Of a stretch of 64,000 nt of DNA, positions 38,912-49,294 are shown one piece after another. Location of the stretch: positions 1 to 64,000 of the forward strand of contig JAEPMD010000006.1 in assembly GCA_017644105.1 (NCBI GenBank), given 5' to 3'. Position numbers and translations under genes: made by a program. The stretch is from Rhizobiaceae bacterium (lineage in GTDB: Bacteria; Pseudomonadota; Alphaproteobacteria; Rhizobiales; Rhizobiaceae). The notes under the pieces were generated by a model. The model saw only the letters and a list, made by a program, of their open reading frames with translations. It ran no database searches and had not been told where the DNA came from. Within the stretch, counting starts at the first letter, position 1. Each line of letters opens with the position of its first letter.

Positions 38912-39637
38912 ATGAAGGATTTGGAAACAACATGGTCTGCTGATTCCGCAACCCACTGGGAAATTGGTGGCAATTTGAATGTGAACAAATCCAAGGCAGA
39001 TTTTTATCCAAAAGCTGTCGAGTTGCAAAAACGTACCGGCGCAGCGGGTTTTGCAATGGCCGTCAATACACGCGCACTAAATAACGTTTCACCGCTAAAA
39101 ATTATCATGAGTAATTCAAGTTTTGACCGGGATGAAAGTGCCAATGCTGTGATCGATATCCTTGGCCCTGCATTATCTAATCATATCAACAAATCTCCCA
39201 ATCCGGTATTTTGGACGTCTAACGATCAAGGTCAAAAGTTCATCGCAACTTCTGGACCGGCTAAGCAGATAGATGCAGAGAATGCACCGATCAGTGGTCT
39301 TGCATTCCCGGTGCATTTGGGGGGTAAACAATCTGGGATGGCGATTTATTTTTCACCATCAATTAAAATCACACGTGAGATGCTCATCGATATTCATCGC
39401 AAGGTTTTTGTTATTATGCGTGAATTATTGAAGATCGAAATGTTGGCAAGAACTGATTCTGTCTCGATTAATATTCGTGAGACAGAATGTTTGCAATATG
39501 CTGGCAATGGGCTAACCAGCGACGAAATATCTGAAATGCTCAATCTTTCTGTACATACTGTCAATGCCCATTTGAGTTCTGCGACCACTAAACTCGATAG
39601 CGTTAATCGAATTCAAGCAATCGCAAAGGCCATCTGA
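38912..39637 (+). CDS. visR: LuxR-type motility regulator VisR
   Basis: 241 residues; N-terminal autoinducer-binding-like region and a C-terminal GerE helix-turn-helix (INIRETECLQYAGNGLTSDE, LSVHTVNAHL). It starts 19 bp after visN and partners it as global activator of motility genes. The C-terminal helix-turn-helix is slightly divergent (LQYAGNG in place of LxWxAxG), as seen in VisR proteins. Confidence 0.85.
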   Translation: MKDLETTWSADSATHWEIGGNLNVNKSKADFYPKAVELQKRTGAAGFAMAVNTRALNNVSPLKIIMSNSSFDRDESANAVIDILGPALSNHINKSPNPVFWTSNDQGQKFIATSGPAKQIDAENAPISGLAFPVHLGGKQSGMAIYFSPSIKITREMLIDIHRKVFVIMRELLKIEMLARTDSVSINIRETECLQYAGNGLTSDEISEMLNLSVHTVNAHLSSATTKLDSVNRIQAIAKAI

Positions 39638-39660
39638 TTGGGCTTAATTACATAGTCAGT

Positions 39661-40116
39661 CTACACGGCGCGATATGCTTCGGGCACTTCTGGCATTTTA
39701 TGCATTGAGAATGCTGCATTTTCGAGTGTTTGACGCAAAAAATGTGCGCTTTCTTCTTTGTCAATGAAGTCTTCTTTAAACTCTATATGGCTTATCTCGA
39801 TGCCGCAGAAGTCCTTTTCCAGCGTCAATCTCACAAAAACAGTGACGAAATTGGGACATACTTCAAGATCTAAGACGATCTTGGGGTTGTAATCCCAATC
39901 AACTACATAATCGCCGCCGGCGCCGAGTTTTACAGTGTCTGGAAGAAAATAAAGTTCAGCGGCGGATGTGACCAGCTCTGATAAACTTGCATGGCGCTCA
40001 TATTTCAACATTGCAATTAAATCTGCGATATCGATTAATCTCAGTTCACGTGCGACCGGTGCAAGTGCTTGAGCAACTATTTTTTCATGTTCGTGACTGT
40101 GAGGTGTTTTCTTCAT
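39661..40116 (-). CDS. Conserved hypothetical protein of the flagellar island
   Basis: 151 residues, soluble and acidic, with no recognised domain. The pattern is a helical N-terminal half (VARELRLIDIADLIAMLKYE), then a beta-rich half (PKIVLDLEVCPNFVTVFVRL, GIEISHIEF). Rhizobial flagellar clusters carry a protein of this size between visR and flhB, so a motility or regulatory role is likely but not shown. It converges on visR with 23 bp between stops. Confidence 0.65.
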   Translation of the reverse strand: MKKTPHSHEHEKIVAQALAPVARELRLIDIADLIAMLKYERHASLSELVTSAAELYFLPDTVKLGAGGDYVVDWDYNPKIVLDLEVCPNFVTVFVRLTLEKDFCGIEISHIEFKEDFIDKEESAHFLRQTLENAAFSMHKMPEVPEAYRAV

Positions 40117-40242
40117 AACTGGTTACATGCTTCTTTCAACAAGGAACCGTAAAGTTTAGACCGCAACATCATAAGCTTTGCTGTCGAACCTTACGGGTTA
40201 AACATTACATTTCGCTGAATAATACGACCGAATTCATGGTCG

Positions 40243-41310
40243 CTAACGGTGCGATTTATCATATATACGATGAATTAGCTCGGCGACTGCCTGATAAAAC
40301 TCCGATGGGATTAACGTACCAAGCGAGACTTGCGCAAACATTGAGCGCGCAAGCGGAGGGTCTTCAAAAACTGGAATATCGTGCTCTTCTGCAATTTCTC
40401 GAATTCTAAGAGCAATGAGATCTTGTCCCATTGCAACAACAATGGGTGCACCTGTTTCTTCCGCATCATATCGTAGTGCAACAGCATAGTGCGTTGGATT
40501 GGCGACAACCAAAGTGGCGCGCGGCACATCCGCCATCATGCGCTTTCGAGCTCGGTCTCTTGCAATTGATCTTTGGCGCGCCTTAACCATCGGGTCGCCA
40601 TCGGATTGTTTCATCTCATCCTTGATTTCCTGCTTGGTCATCCGCAGATCTTCATACCAAAAATGGCGTGTTGCAAAGATATCAATGATTGCAAGGACAG
40701 CCGTCGATAACAATACGATGATAAAAATTGTAATGGCATGTTCCGAAATCACTTGGGTGATGGCGCCAGGATCAACATACATGATCTGCAAAATATCCAT
40801 GAAGTCCGCACGCATAACCACCGCGATGATTAATGAGATCACCATGACCTTGGCAATGTTTTTGGCAAATTCCACCATGCCTTTCTTGCCGAAAATACGC
40901 CCGAAACCAGCTGGTATAGACAGCCGGTTCCATTTTGGTTGAATACGGTCAAGCACAGGCCTTGGAATATTCTGAAAGATAGATGCAGCCAGACCAAACG
41001 TCATCAGAATCGCAAAAGCAGGCAATAAAATATTACTGGTTTCCCAAAATAAGTGTTTGAAAATCGCAAGCGCGTCTTCACCTGTTATGATGCGCCAATC
41101 TTCAGGTTTTTCAAAAATACCCTTGAGCCCATAGGTCACGCGCCCTACGCCAGATGGCAGAAAAAAAACAACAAACAGCAATGCACCTAAAACAGATGCA
41201 AATGCCGGAACTTCCCGAGCGAAAGGAACATTACCTTTGTCAAAGGCATCACGAATTTTCTTCTCGGTGGGGTCTTCGGTTTTGGAGTCTTTATCTTCAT
41301 CACCGGCCAT
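40243..41310 (-). CDS. flhB: Flagellar export protein FlhB
   Basis: 355 residues with four membrane helices in the N-terminal 210 and a cytoplasmic domain containing the self-cleaving [11 protein letters not shown] motif. FlhB controls the switch of export substrate from rod/hook to filament proteins. Last gene of the leftward motA-fliM-fliN-fliG-flhB operon. [19 protein letters not shown] is the typical linker before the cleavage site. Confidence 0.95.
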   Translation of the reverse strand: MAGDEDKDSKTEDPTEKKIRDAFDKGNVPFAREVPAFASVLGALLFVVFFLPSGVGRVTYGLKGIFEKPEDWRIITGEDALAIFKHLFWETSNILLPAFAILMTFGLAASIFQNIPRPVLDRIQPKWNRLSIPAGFGRIFGKKGMVEFAKNIAKVMVISLIIAVVMRADFMDILQIMYVDPGAITQVISEHAITIFIIVLLSTAVLAIIDIFATRHFWYEDLRMTKQEIKDEMKQSDGDPMVKARQRSIARDRARKRMMADVPRATLVVANPTHYAVALRYDAEETGAPIVVAMGQDLIALRIREIAEEHDIPVFEDPPLARSMFAQVSLGTLIPSEFYQAVAELIHRIYDKSHR

Positions 41311-41357
41311 GTGACCAACCTTTTCGCAAGATTACGAATCGTTGGATCAGATTAACA

Positions 41358-42392
41358 CTAGGCAACTTGTTTGTCTTCACGGAGACGCAATTTGTCCTCA
41401 CCCGCCAAACGTATAGCTTCTTGGGTGATAGAACGACGTGCAACGGCCACTTCGGCCGGTTTGCCGAGATCACCATTGACAAGTTCTGATTCAATCATCC
41501 GACGTTGACGTGCGCCAATCGCTGACAAAACAGCTTCCTGCATTTCAGGAGACGTGCCGCGAAGCGCAAGAGTGATCACGTCATCATTGATATCGTTAAA
41601 CAAAGTCACACGTGACTGTTGTGACATGAGTAGCAGATCATCAAATAGGAAGATGCGGGGTTTAACTTTTTTGGCAGTGTCAGCGCTGCGGCTTTCAAGA
41701 GCGCCTAGAAGAGATTCAACAACTGGCTTATCAAGCTCGTTCATGATGTCGGCGACTTTCACAGAACCTGTCGCATTTTTCTCAGCATTAATTTCGTCCA
41801 CAAGTTCGCGGACTTTTTGTTCAATAATCTCAGCGACACGCGGATTGATGTCTTTCATATTCACGGCGCGATGAACAATATCTACGCGTTTGTCTTCCGG
41901 CATTTTCATGAGGGTTTTGCCTGCAAACGATGACGGCAACATAGACAAAATATAAGCGACTGTTTGCGGGTGCTCGTTCTCCAAGAACCGGTAAACGCGA
42001 TCGGGATCCGCTTCATTAAGCTCATCCCAAATGGTCTGTGTAATGGCCTGGAACTCAGTTTGGCGACCTAAAAGTCCATCCACTTCGTCAGGTGTCAGTC
42101 CTTCTTCTAAGATGCTTTCCATCACCTTGGCATTGTCCATGAGGCCGGTACCTTCACTGAACAATTCTTCAAATTCAGTGACAAGTTCTTCTAATTCCTG
42201 AGGTGGAATGGGGCGCAGTTTTTGTGCCTTATCGATGATGACTTGTAATTCACTTTGTTCGAAAAATTTCAATAACTTTCCCGCAACCGGTTTACCCATG
42301 GCTAGCAAAACAGCAGCAGCTTTTTCGGGGGGAGAGAGTTCTTTTGAATTACCGGTTTGAGCATCATGCTCGAAATCGTCATAAATATCCAC
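41358..42392 (-). CDS. fliG: Flagellar motor switch protein FliG
   Basis: 344 residues: N-terminal FliF-binding domain (PPEKAAAVLLAMGKPVAGKL), the middle domain with EHPQTVAYILSMLPSSFAGK, and the C-terminal MotA-interacting domain with FDDLLLMSQQSRVTLFND. The charged residues on the torque helix are kept. It couples stator action to rotor rotation. It follows fliN by 5 bp. Confidence 0.95.
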   Translation of the reverse strand: MDIYDDFEHDAQTGNSKELSPPEKAAAVLLAMGKPVAGKLLKFFEQSELQVIIDKAQKLRPIPPQELEELVTEFEELFSEGTGLMDNAKVMESILEEGLTPDEVDGLLGRQTEFQAITQTIWDELNEADPDRVYRFLENEHPQTVAYILSMLPSSFAGKTLMKMPEDKRVDIVHRAVNMKDINPRVAEIIEQKVRELVDEINAEKNATGSVKVADIMNELDKPVVESLLGALESRSADTAKKVKPRIFLFDDLLLMSQQSRVTLFNDINDDVITLALRGTSPEMQEAVLSAIGARQRRMIESELVNGDLGKPAEVAVARRSITQEAIRLAGEDKLRLREDKQVA

Positions 42393-42397
42393 GATAC

Positions 42398-43072
42398 TTA
42401 TCCTGTTGTAGCTTTCGTGCCAATGACTTCAATCATTTTCACGCCAAAGCGTGTGTCATCATTCTCTAAAACGGTAATTTCACCGCGACCGATCAACTTA
42501 CCATTGACCATAATCTCAACTGGTTCACCGATCTTTCTTTGAAGGCCGATGGTTGCACCTTCGTTTAAATCCATGAGTTCGGACACTTGCATGCGGCTTG
42601 TGCCCAAAACAACTTGGACATCAACGGGAATATCCATCACAAGATCAGCGCGTGAATTGGCTCCCGTCGCACCCGTGACTGTGGAGCCGCTGCCGAAATC
42701 GCTCACGCCTGCATCGGCAGTTTCGAGGCTTCCACCACCGAAATCAGATCCCATATCTGCACCAGCACCAAAATCTGAGCCAAGGGCATCTCCGCCACCG
42801 AAATCAGATCCTAAATCGTTGCCGATATCACCACCGAAATCAGCGCCAAGATCGCCGCCCAATTCACCGCCAGCATCTAAATCACCGCCAATGTCGCCGC
42901 CAAAATCAGAACCGATATCTAGGGCGCCGTCACCCGCTCCTGTGCTTGACAAATCCAAGCCCTCCGCGTCTTGTTGCAACACATCCCGAAGACCGTCGAT
43001 TGCTTCATCAAGCTCTTCTGGATTTTCAGCATTCGCTTCTGTTTCGTTTTCTGGTGCGTTTTCTGTACTCAT
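42398..43072 (-). CDS. fliN: Flagellar motor switch protein FliN with long repetitive N-terminal region
   Basis: 224 residues. The C-terminal SpoA domain (about 145-220, [38 protein letters not shown]) is that of FliN. Residues about 47-120 are an acidic low-complexity region built of D-[ILF]-G-x-D-F-G-G-type repeats, roughly ten units, not present in the 137-residue enteric FliN. It forms the C ring with FliM and binds export components. It starts about 90 bp after fliM. Confidence 0.92.
   Translation of the reverse strand: MSTENAPENETEANAENPEELDEAIDGLRDVLQQDAEGLDLSSTGAGDGALDIGSDFGGDIGGDLDAGGELGGDLGADFGGDIGNDLGSDFGGGDALGSDFGAGADMGSDFGGGSLETADAGVSDFGSGSTVTGATGANSRADLVMDIPVDVQVVLGTSRMQVSELMDLNEGATIGLQRKIGEPVEIMVNGKLIGRGEITVLENDDTRFGVKMIEVIGTKATTG
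42724..42930 (-). repeat. In-frame repeats encoding the FliN acidic Gly/Asp region
   Basis: Tandem degenerate units (on this strand GATTTCGGTGG type) coding for D-F-G-G and D-I-G-G segments. Units differ in third bases and length, so this is an old, protein-level repeat rather than a recent microsatellite. Confidence 0.6.
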
Positions 43073-43159
43073 AGCTAATTTATGTCAGCCGAAGCTTGTC
43101 GGGGCCTTTCCAATTAAAAAAAATAGTAAATAAATTGGACAATTTTCATGTCTCGTGGA

Positions 43160-44203
43160 TCAAAATCCATCTTTCCAGTCTTCATCACCAAATGGGGATT
43201 CAACGCGAACCATATATTTGTTTCCCGATTTACCAAGTGCACAGTTAAAGAGTTCGCGACCATTTGCTTGCAAAACCACCGTAGGATCACCTTCTTCGCC
43301 AAAGCGTAACACATCGCCAACTTGTAAGCGGCTGATTTCGTCTAGCTTCAAGCGCTCCAAGCCGATATTCGCTTGGAGCATGATATCGGAGTTATAGACT
43401 TGTTTTGAAAGCTTTTCCGCCCAATCGGTTTTCTTCTCGGCTTTTCGGCGGCGGTTTGCCACGGCTTCAATGTCAGTCTTTATGATTTTAGACTGTGGTA
43501 CGATTACAGTCGCTTTTGTTTCAAGTTGACCAAATTTCAATTCAAGCGAAAACGAAGCTGCATGGTATTCTTTATAGGTCTCACCTTCTGTATCTGGCAG
43601 TGTAAGGGTGGGTTTTTCAACACTTTGTTCCAAAGTTGGATTTCGTGTGATGGTCGCTTTCAGAGCTTCGTTGAGCGTTTCAAAAAATACAGCTGACAAA
43701 TCAAGTTCGAGCATCGACAATGCACGAGAGACAGGTTCGATATTGTCAGGATCGTCTCCTCCAAGCATGCATTCAACAATCGAAATGATCAGATCATTGT
43801 TACAGTATATCGCAATTTCATCTGACCAGGTTTCGATCTTTGCTTCACTGTAGCAAAAATCGCCCTCTATATTTTTTAAGATCTCGCTGCGAGTACCTTG
43901 AGTGATGTCACCCGCTGATGCTTCAATTGGTAAACTGTTCTTATCTTTGAACAAAACCATGAAAACCTGGGCGAGTGATAAAGCAATTTGATGACATTTT
44001 TCTTCGATGATTGGCGGACTGCCCAGTTCACCCGTCATCAATGACAGCAGCTTAGGGTCAAACTCAATATCTTCAGCCAAAGCATCATCAGATTGTGTAT
44101 CCTCTGGCGCACCTTCTTCAGCAGATGCGTCTAATGTTTCAGCATTCTCTGATGCAGTCTCGTCTGCTTCGGTTTCCGGATCTTTTGCTTCGGTTTCAGC
44201 CAT
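43160..44203 (-). CDS. fliM: Flagellar motor switch protein FliM
   Basis: 347 residues. The N-terminal 60 residues are acidic (Asp/Glu/Ala-rich), the middle domain lies at about 75-250, and the C-terminal SpoA-like domain at about 265-335 (DIMLQANIGLERLKLDEISR, LQVGDVLRF, FGEEGDPTVVLQANG). In rhizobia FliM is shorter in conserved middle motifs than the enteric protein, as here. It forms the C ring and binds phosphorylated CheY. It starts 7 bp after motA. Confidence 0.9.
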   Translation of the reverse strand: MAETEAKDPETEADETASENAETLDASAEEGAPEDTQSDDALAEDIEFDPKLLSLMTGELGSPPIIEEKCHQIALSLAQVFMVLFKDKNSLPIEASAGDITQGTRSEILKNIEGDFCYSEAKIETWSDEIAIYCNNDLIISIVECMLGGDDPDNIEPVSRALSMLELDLSAVFFETLNEALKATITRNPTLEQSVEKPTLTLPDTEGETYKEYHAASFSLELKFGQLETKATVIVPQSKIIKTDIEAVANRRRKAEKKTDWAEKLSKQVYNSDIMLQANIGLERLKLDEISRLQVGDVLRFGEEGDPTVVLQANGRELFNCALGKSGNKYMVRVESPFGDEDWKDGF

Positions 44204-44210
44204 GATTTAA

Positions 44211-45077
44211 CTACGCGCCGCCGCCGCCAGGGTTCATCATCTCTTGTTCAACAGCGTCAATTGATGGACGCTCATAAGATGAGATGGTTTTACGACCATG
44301 CTCAAGTGCAACTTGCGGCACAGAACCGTTCATATATGCGAGCAATGTCTGTTTGACGACTGTAAACAAACGTAGCTGCTTAGTGCGCACGATCTCAACT
44401 TGGTGATTAAGCGGCTGCATTACACAATATGATAGGAAAATTCCAAGGAATGTACCCACAAGCGCAGCCGCGATCAAACCACCCAGAACATCCGGCGGTT
44501 CGTTAATCGCGCCCATCGCTTTAATAATACCCAAAACCGCAGCCACAATCCCGATCGCGGGAAAGGCATCACTCATTGTCACAAGCGAATGGTGTGAGTG
44601 TAGTTTATCATGAGAAAGCGTGTGGATTTCCTCATCCATCAATGCTTCAATTTCATACGGTCTGGCATTTCCGATGATGATTAAGCGGATGTAGTCGCAG
44701 ATAAATGAAGAAAGCTCTTTGTTTGCGAGAACTGTTGGAGCTGCCAGGAAAATTTCAGATTCTTCAGGATTATCAACATGCGCTTCAATCTCATTTCGAG
44801 ACTTGGTCCGTAGATCGCGCATGAGCTGATAGAGCAATCCAAGCGTGTCCAGATAATGTCGTTCTTTTGGCACTTCATATTTGAAGGCTTCACCAATAAC
44901 CTTGCCGGCATCTTTAATGATTTTTGTGGGATTGGCCATTATGAAGCCACCAACACCCGCGCCACCGATGATAACCAGCTCGAACGGTTGGTTAAGCACC
45001 CCAAGTTTGCCGCCCATAGCCATATATCCGCCAAGAACACAGCCGATGGTAACAACGAATCCGATAATAATATTCAT
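44211..45077 (-). CDS. motA: Flagellar stator protein MotA
   Basis: 288 residues with four membrane helices. [18 protein letters not shown] starts helix 1. The cytoplasmic loop (about 60-165) contains charged residues such as [20 protein letters not shown] that act on Fli[21 protein letters not shown] and [16 protein letters not shown] form helices 3 and 4. First gene of the leftward operon, divergent from the DUF1217 gene. MotB, its partner, is not in this window. Confidence 0.95.
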   Translation of the reverse strand: MNIIIGFVVTIGCVLGGYMAMGGKLGVLNQPFELVIIGGAGVGGFIMANPTKIIKDAGKVIGEAFKYEVPKERHYLDTLGLLYQLMRDLRTKSRNEIEAHVDNPEESEIFLAAPTVLANKELSSFICDYIRLIIIGNARPYEIEALMDEEIHTLSHDKLHSHHSLVTMSDAFPAIGIVAAVLGIIKAMGAINEPPDVLGGLIAAALVGTFLGIFLSYCVMQPLNHQVEIVRTKQLRLFTVVKQTLLAYMNGSVPQVALEHGRKTISSYERPSIDAVEQEMMNPGGGGA

Positions 45078-45283
45078 GCCAAGCTTCCAAGTAAAATTTG
45101 CTTACCCATGATTATGTTTGTTTCCTTGCGTGAGGCTTATTCCATCCATTTCTAAAGGCTGGCCAATCAACAGTTTCGCGCAAGATTTTTCTCTTAATTT
45201 ATGGTGCAAACGCAAAATGTGACGTTGCCTCATCACATCATGATGTGTTCAGCTCAAATGCGGTGGTTGAGAGAAGGGCCCAA

Positions 45284-46087
45284 ATGACAACTTTTTCAGA
45301 TTATCGACTGATTGCTCGGGATATGCAAAGTTCTTTGCAGCGTGTTGCCGAGGATAATGTGGTGTCCAGAGACACCGAATATTATCTTGAAAATATTAGC
45401 AAAGTCGACACGATTGAGGATTTCCTTAAAGATGATCGTTTGTTCAGCTATGCGATGAAAGCCCACGGTCTTGAAGAAATGACCTATGCCAAAGGGCTTA
45501 TGCGCAAAGTGCTTGAAGGCGGCACAGATGATGATGATGCGCTGGCAAACAAGTTCACAGATCCGCGATATAAGCAATTTGCAGAAGCGTTTGATTTTGC
45601 GACCCACGGGGACAATGCAACTGTTTTTACCGCAGCACAACAAGGCACGGTGGATAAATATCTTCAGCAAACTTTAGAAGAAGAAGCTGGCGAAGATAAT
45701 CAGGGCGTGCGGCTTGCATTATATTTTGAGCGAAAGATACCCGAAATATTGGAGGAAAACACATCCAACACGGCAATCGCGTTCTCCATTTTGGGTGATA
45801 ATGCTTTGGCAGATGTGGTCAGAACAGCGCTCAGTATTCCGGCAGAAACCGCGACAGCCGATATAGATATTCAAGCTGAAAACATCATCGAAAAGCTAGA
45901 TTTTGATGAATTGCGAACATCTGAAGGACTTGAAAAATTTATGGAACGCTTCACTACTTTATGGGAAGTGAGCAACCCTTCAGGTGGTGTAACATCAGCT
46001 GCAGAATATCTGACATCTGGTACCAGCGGCAGCATTTCTGCTGACCTTCTCTATTCGCTTAATAACCTCAAGTTAGGTGGCCGTTAA
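45284..46087 (+). CDS. DUF1217 flagellar-cluster protein
   Basis: 267 residues from ATG 45284 (MTTFSDYRLIARDMQSSLQR); a longer frame from GTG 45245 is less likely because a ribosome-binding site (GAGAAGGG) lies just before 45284. The pattern of short repeated helical units with FLKDDRLFSYAMKAHGLEEM is characteristic of DUF1217. The family is confined to alphaproteobacterial flagellar clusters; its role is unknown. It overlaps flgF by one base (TAATG), so the two are translated together. Confidence 0.8.
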   Translation: MTTFSDYRLIARDMQSSLQRVAEDNVVSRDTEYYLENISKVDTIEDFLKDDRLFSYAMKAHGLEEMTYAKGLMRKVLEGGTDDDDALANKFTDPRYKQFAEAFDFATHGDNATVFTAAQQGTVDKYLQQTLEEEAGEDNQGVRLALYFERKIPEILEENTSNTAIAFSILGDNALADVVRTALSIPAETATADIDIQAENIIEKLDFDELRTSEGLEKFMERFTTLWEVSNPSGGVTSAAEYLTSGTSGSISADLLYSLNNLKLGGR

Positions 46088-46812
46088 TGCAAACAGCACT
46101 TTATGTTTCAATTTCATCGCAGCTGGCTTTAGAACGCAGATTAGATACAATTGCGGGGAATATTGCCAATTCAAATACGACTGGTTTTCGTGCGACTGAG
46201 ATTAAGTTTAGCGAAGTACTAGATGGGCAAAGTCAGGTCAAAACCTCCTATGTTAATCAGGGCAATGATTACCTAGCGACCCATAGCGGAGAGTTTAAAC
46301 AGACGAATAATCCTTTAGATTTCGCGGTCAAAGGAGATGGCTGGCTTCTTGTTGAAGGCCCAGCGGGCGAAATGTTGACCCGTGACGGTCGTTTTACAAT
46401 GACCCAAGAAGGTGAATTGCAAACCATCAACGGATTTAAAGTTCTCGATGCGGGTGGCGCACCTATTCAGCTCGATCCAGAAGGGGGCATTCCTGTTGCG
46501 GCAAATGATGGTGCTTTGATGCAAAATGGCATTGTGGTCGGTAATATCGGTCTTTATACAGCAGATTTATCTGCTGGCTATCAACGGGTTGAAGAGCTCG
46601 GGATAATTTCAAAAAACGCGCCAGAACCCGTGGTTGATCGTTATGATATCGGCATTCAACAGGGTTATTTAGAAGACTCAAACGTAAATGCCGTGTCTGA
46701 AATGAGCCAACTTATCCAGGTTTCACGTGCGTTTGAAAATATTACGGCCCTTGTGCGTGATAGTGATAAAACCTATCGCGAGGCGATCAAGACCCTTGGT
46801 GGTGGCCGATAA
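46087..46812 (+). CDS. flgF: Flagellar basal-body rod protein FlgF
   Basis: 241 residues. N-terminal rod signature LERRLDTIAGNIANSNTTGF and the family C-terminal motif QQGYLEDSNVNAVSEMSQLI, with the variable middle of FlgF. It forms part of the proximal rod. It overlaps the DUF1217 gene and precedes fliI by 47 bp. Confidence 0.93.
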   Translation: MQTALYVSISSQLALERRLDTIAGNIANSNTTGFRATEIKFSEVLDGQSQVKTSYVNQGNDYLATHSGEFKQTNNPLDFAVKGDGWLLVEGPAGEMLTRDGRFTMTQEGELQTINGFKVLDAGGAPIQLDPEGGIPVAANDGALMQNGIVVGNIGLYTADLSAGYQRVEELGIISKNAPEPVVDRYDIGIQQGYLEDSNVNAVSEMSQLIQVSRAFENITALVRDSDKTYREAIKTLGGGR

Positions 46813-46859
46813 GATGTTTTCCCGTTCAGCACGTTTGCATCATTTTTTGAGTTAAATTT

Positions 46860-48236
46860 ATGAATAGCGTGCAATCCCTAACCGATATCGAAAATGCGAC
46901 CCGTTATTTCAAAGCGCCTGAAAACCTTTTGCGTGTGGGTGGGAAGGTTAAGTCTATATCGGCCGGTGCCTATTCGGTGGTCGGCTTGTCACGCCATGTT
47001 GGCTTAGGTGATTTTGTTGAGCTCTCCAGAAATGGCGAGCTACATCCCGGCGAAGTTGTTCATGTCGGACCAGATGAAATTATTGTGTGCCCGCTGCATT
47101 CTGAAAATCCAGCCCATATCGGGGATCAAGTTTTTAAGCGTGGTAGCTTCAAAATTAGACCGGATGTCTCCTGGTGCGGACGCACTATAAATGCGCTTGC
47201 GCAACCAATTGACGGCGGCCCTTCACTCACGATGGGCATGAATGAAATGCCCTTGGAAGCCCAAGCACCGGCGTCGATGACAAGAAGTCGGATTAGTGAT
47301 GCCATTCATACAGGTATTCGGGTGGTTGATGTGTTTGCACCGATTTGTCAGGGGCAGCGCATGGGTATTTTTGCAGGTTCCGGCGTGGGGAAATCAACCA
47401 TGCTGTCGATGTTTGCAAAAACAGCTGATTTTGATCGTGCAGTCATTGCTTTGGTCGGCGAACGTGGCCGCGAAGTTCGCGAATTCATTGAAGAAACTAT
47501 GGGTGAAAACATGGCAAAGTCAGTCGTTGTTGTCGCAACGAGTGATGAGAGCCCAATTTTGCGCAAGATGGCGCCGCTCACGGCCATGGCCATTGCAGAA
47601 AGTTTCCGCGATAAAGGTGAAAACGTCTTGCTGATTGTCGATAGTTTGACGCGCTATGCGCATGCCTTGCGCGAAATCGGGGTCGCATCAGGAGAACCAC
47701 CGGTCGCGCGCGGTTATCCCGCATCGGTATTTACCGCAATGCCAAGACTTTTGGAACGCGCAGGGCCAGGCGCTGACGCATCTGGTTCAATCACAGCTTT
47801 AGTATCGATCTTGATCGATGGGGATAATCATAACGACCCGATTGCCGATAATGCCCGTGGAATTTTGGATGGTCATTTGGTGCTCGATCGAGCTTTGGCC
47901 GATGAGGGTCGCTATCCACCTGTTGATCCTCTTAGTTCCATATCAAGGTTGGCGAGGAAAGCGTGGAAGGGCGATGAGGAATTGCTGGTTAATCGGATCA
48001 AAGCATTGATCCATAGATATGAAGAGACCAAGGATCTGAGGCTTATCGGTGGTTATCGACCTGGAACCGACGCGGATCTAGACATGGCCGTTACGCAGGT
48101 TCCTGTCATCTATGAAAATTTACGTCAGACGCCATCTGACCCTCCAAGTCAAGATTCTTTTGGGGAGCTTGCTGAAGCGATGAAGGCGGCAGCGATGGCC
48201 AATGCGCCAGATAATCAGGTTAGGAGACCAGGTTAA
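46860..48236 (+). CDS. fliI: Flagellar export ATPase FliI
   Basis: 458 residues. Walker A GIFAGSGVGKSTML, catalytic region VIALVGERGREVREFIEE, Walker B-like NVLLIVDSLTRYAHALREIG and DPLSSISRLARKAWKG near the C-terminus. The hexameric ATPase energises flagellar protein export. Its stop overlaps the next start by one base. Confidence 0.95.
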   Translation: MNSVQSLTDIENATRYFKAPENLLRVGGKVKSISAGAYSVVGLSRHVGLGDFVELSRNGELHPGEVVHVGPDEIIVCPLHSENPAHIGDQVFKRGSFKIRPDVSWCGRTINALAQPIDGGPSLTMGMNEMPLEAQAPASMTRSRISDAIHTGIRVVDVFAPICQGQRMGIFAGSGVGKSTMLSMFAKTADFDRAVIALVGERGREVREFIEETMGENMAKSVVVVATSDESPILRKMAPLTAMAIAESFRDKGENVLLIVDSLTRYAHALREIGVASGEPPVARGYPASVFTAMPRLLERAGPGADASGSITALVSILIDGDNHNDPIADNARGILDGHLVLDRALADEGRYPPVDPLSSISRLARKAWKGDEELLVNRIKALIHRYEETKDLRLIGGYRPGTDADLDMAVTQVPVIYENLRQTPSDPPSQDSFGELAEAMKAAAMANAPDNQVRRPG

Positions 48237-48811
48237 TGTCAGAGTTTTATGATGACTTCGAAGACGAAATGGACGAAGTCGTTCGAGAAGAAATGGAAAG
48301 TGAAAAGGCCGTTAAGAAAGTCGAGCGCGAGAGAATTAACTTCGATTTTTTGTTCGCTGTTATTGGTATTTGCCTCGCAGGCTCAGCCGCCTTTTTGCCG
48401 TGGTACGTATTTTTAAATCAGGAAGATTTTAGCGTCAAACGGATGGCATATGCCAAAGATCGCGAACTGCCAGATTGGGAAGGTCGAACGGTTGTGAATG
48501 TATCGCCAACAGCTATACCTAAACGTGATCCTGAAGCGTTAAATGAAGAATTGCTTCCCGATGATATTACAACAGCCTCTATTCCCGAAAATGGGGGAGA
48601 TAATGATGGTGGCTCCCAGGCTTTTCCAGGTCAACCTAGATTTAAGCTTCTGCATGTCGCAAATGAGCGAGCGCTGATTGAAGATTCTTCCGGCATGTAT
48701 ATGGTTAAAGTAGGTTCTGTTTTGCCAGATAACAGCACTTTAACTGCACTCGAACAACGCGGAAATAGCTGGGCGCTCGTGACTTCAAACGGCGATGTTG
48801 TTGAAAATTAA
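48236..48811 (+). CDS. Hypothetical single-span protein between fliI and flgB
   Basis: 191 residues. A strongly acidic N-terminus (about 1-32, many D/E) precedes one membrane helix (about 37-59, FLFAVIGICLAGSAAFLPWY). A periplasmic domain follows (about 115-190) with repeated beta motifs (FKLLHVANERALIEDSSG, WALVTSNGDVVEN). Start overlaps fliI by one base, so it is part of the operon. Rhizobial clusters have a protein of the same layout here; the function is unknown, perhaps in export or stator/rod assembly. Confidence 0.65.
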   Translation: MSEFYDDFEDEMDEVVREEMESEKAVKKVERERINFDFLFAVIGICLAGSAAFLPWYVFLNQEDFSVKRMAYAKDRELPDWEGRTVVNVSPTAIPKRDPEALNEELLPDDITTASIPENGGDNDGGSQAFPGQPRFKLLHVANERALIEDSSGMYMVKVGSVLPDNSTLTALEQRGNSWALVTSNGDVVEN

Positions 48812-48914
48812 TTATGCAAATTGAATAGGGCTATGCAGCCAAGCTGACCTAATCGGTAAGTCCCACGCAAGATTATTACCATACCCTTAACGGGAAGATA
48901 AATGGGATAATCTG

Positions 48915-49292
48915 ATGCAACCAATCCAATTGTTTAAACTCGCATCTCAGCAAGCTGAATGGCTCACTGTTCGTCACACTGTCGTTGCTGGTAATATTGC
49001 AAATGTGAATACACCTGGATATGCGGCCAAAGATGTAGAGCCATTCCAAGCGGTTATGGAATCGACACGCACCAAAATGGCCGCAACTCATTCCCGACAT
49101 TTCTCTGACGCAAACTTGCGTGATTCAATTCGTAGCAATGAGATCAATGGAATTGCTGTTCACCCATCAGGTAATACCGTTAATTTGGCCAATGAGGTTT
49201 CAAAAGGTAGCGGAATCAAGCGTGAATATGAAATCAATACAAGCATTGTGAAAACAGTGAACCGCATGATGTTGGCAACGGTTAGGAAATAA
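48915..49292 (+). CDS. flgB: Flagellar basal-body rod protein FlgB
   Basis: 125 residues with the rod-family N-terminus ([20 protein letters not shown]) and C-terminal coiled region. It is the most cell-proximal rod subunit. Followed by flgC after 2 bp. Confidence 0.9.
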   Translation: MQPIQLFKLASQQAEWLTVRHTVVAGNIANVNTPGYAAKDVEPFQAVMESTRTKMAATHSRHFSDANLRDSIRSNEINGIAVHPSGNTVNLANEVSKGSGIKREYEINTSIVKTVNRMMLATVRK

Positions 49293-49294
49293 GT

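Noticed and set aside
42549-43133. 194-codon plus-strand frame over fliN
   Set aside because: Pro/Ser-rich mirror of the Gly/Asp repeats in FliN.
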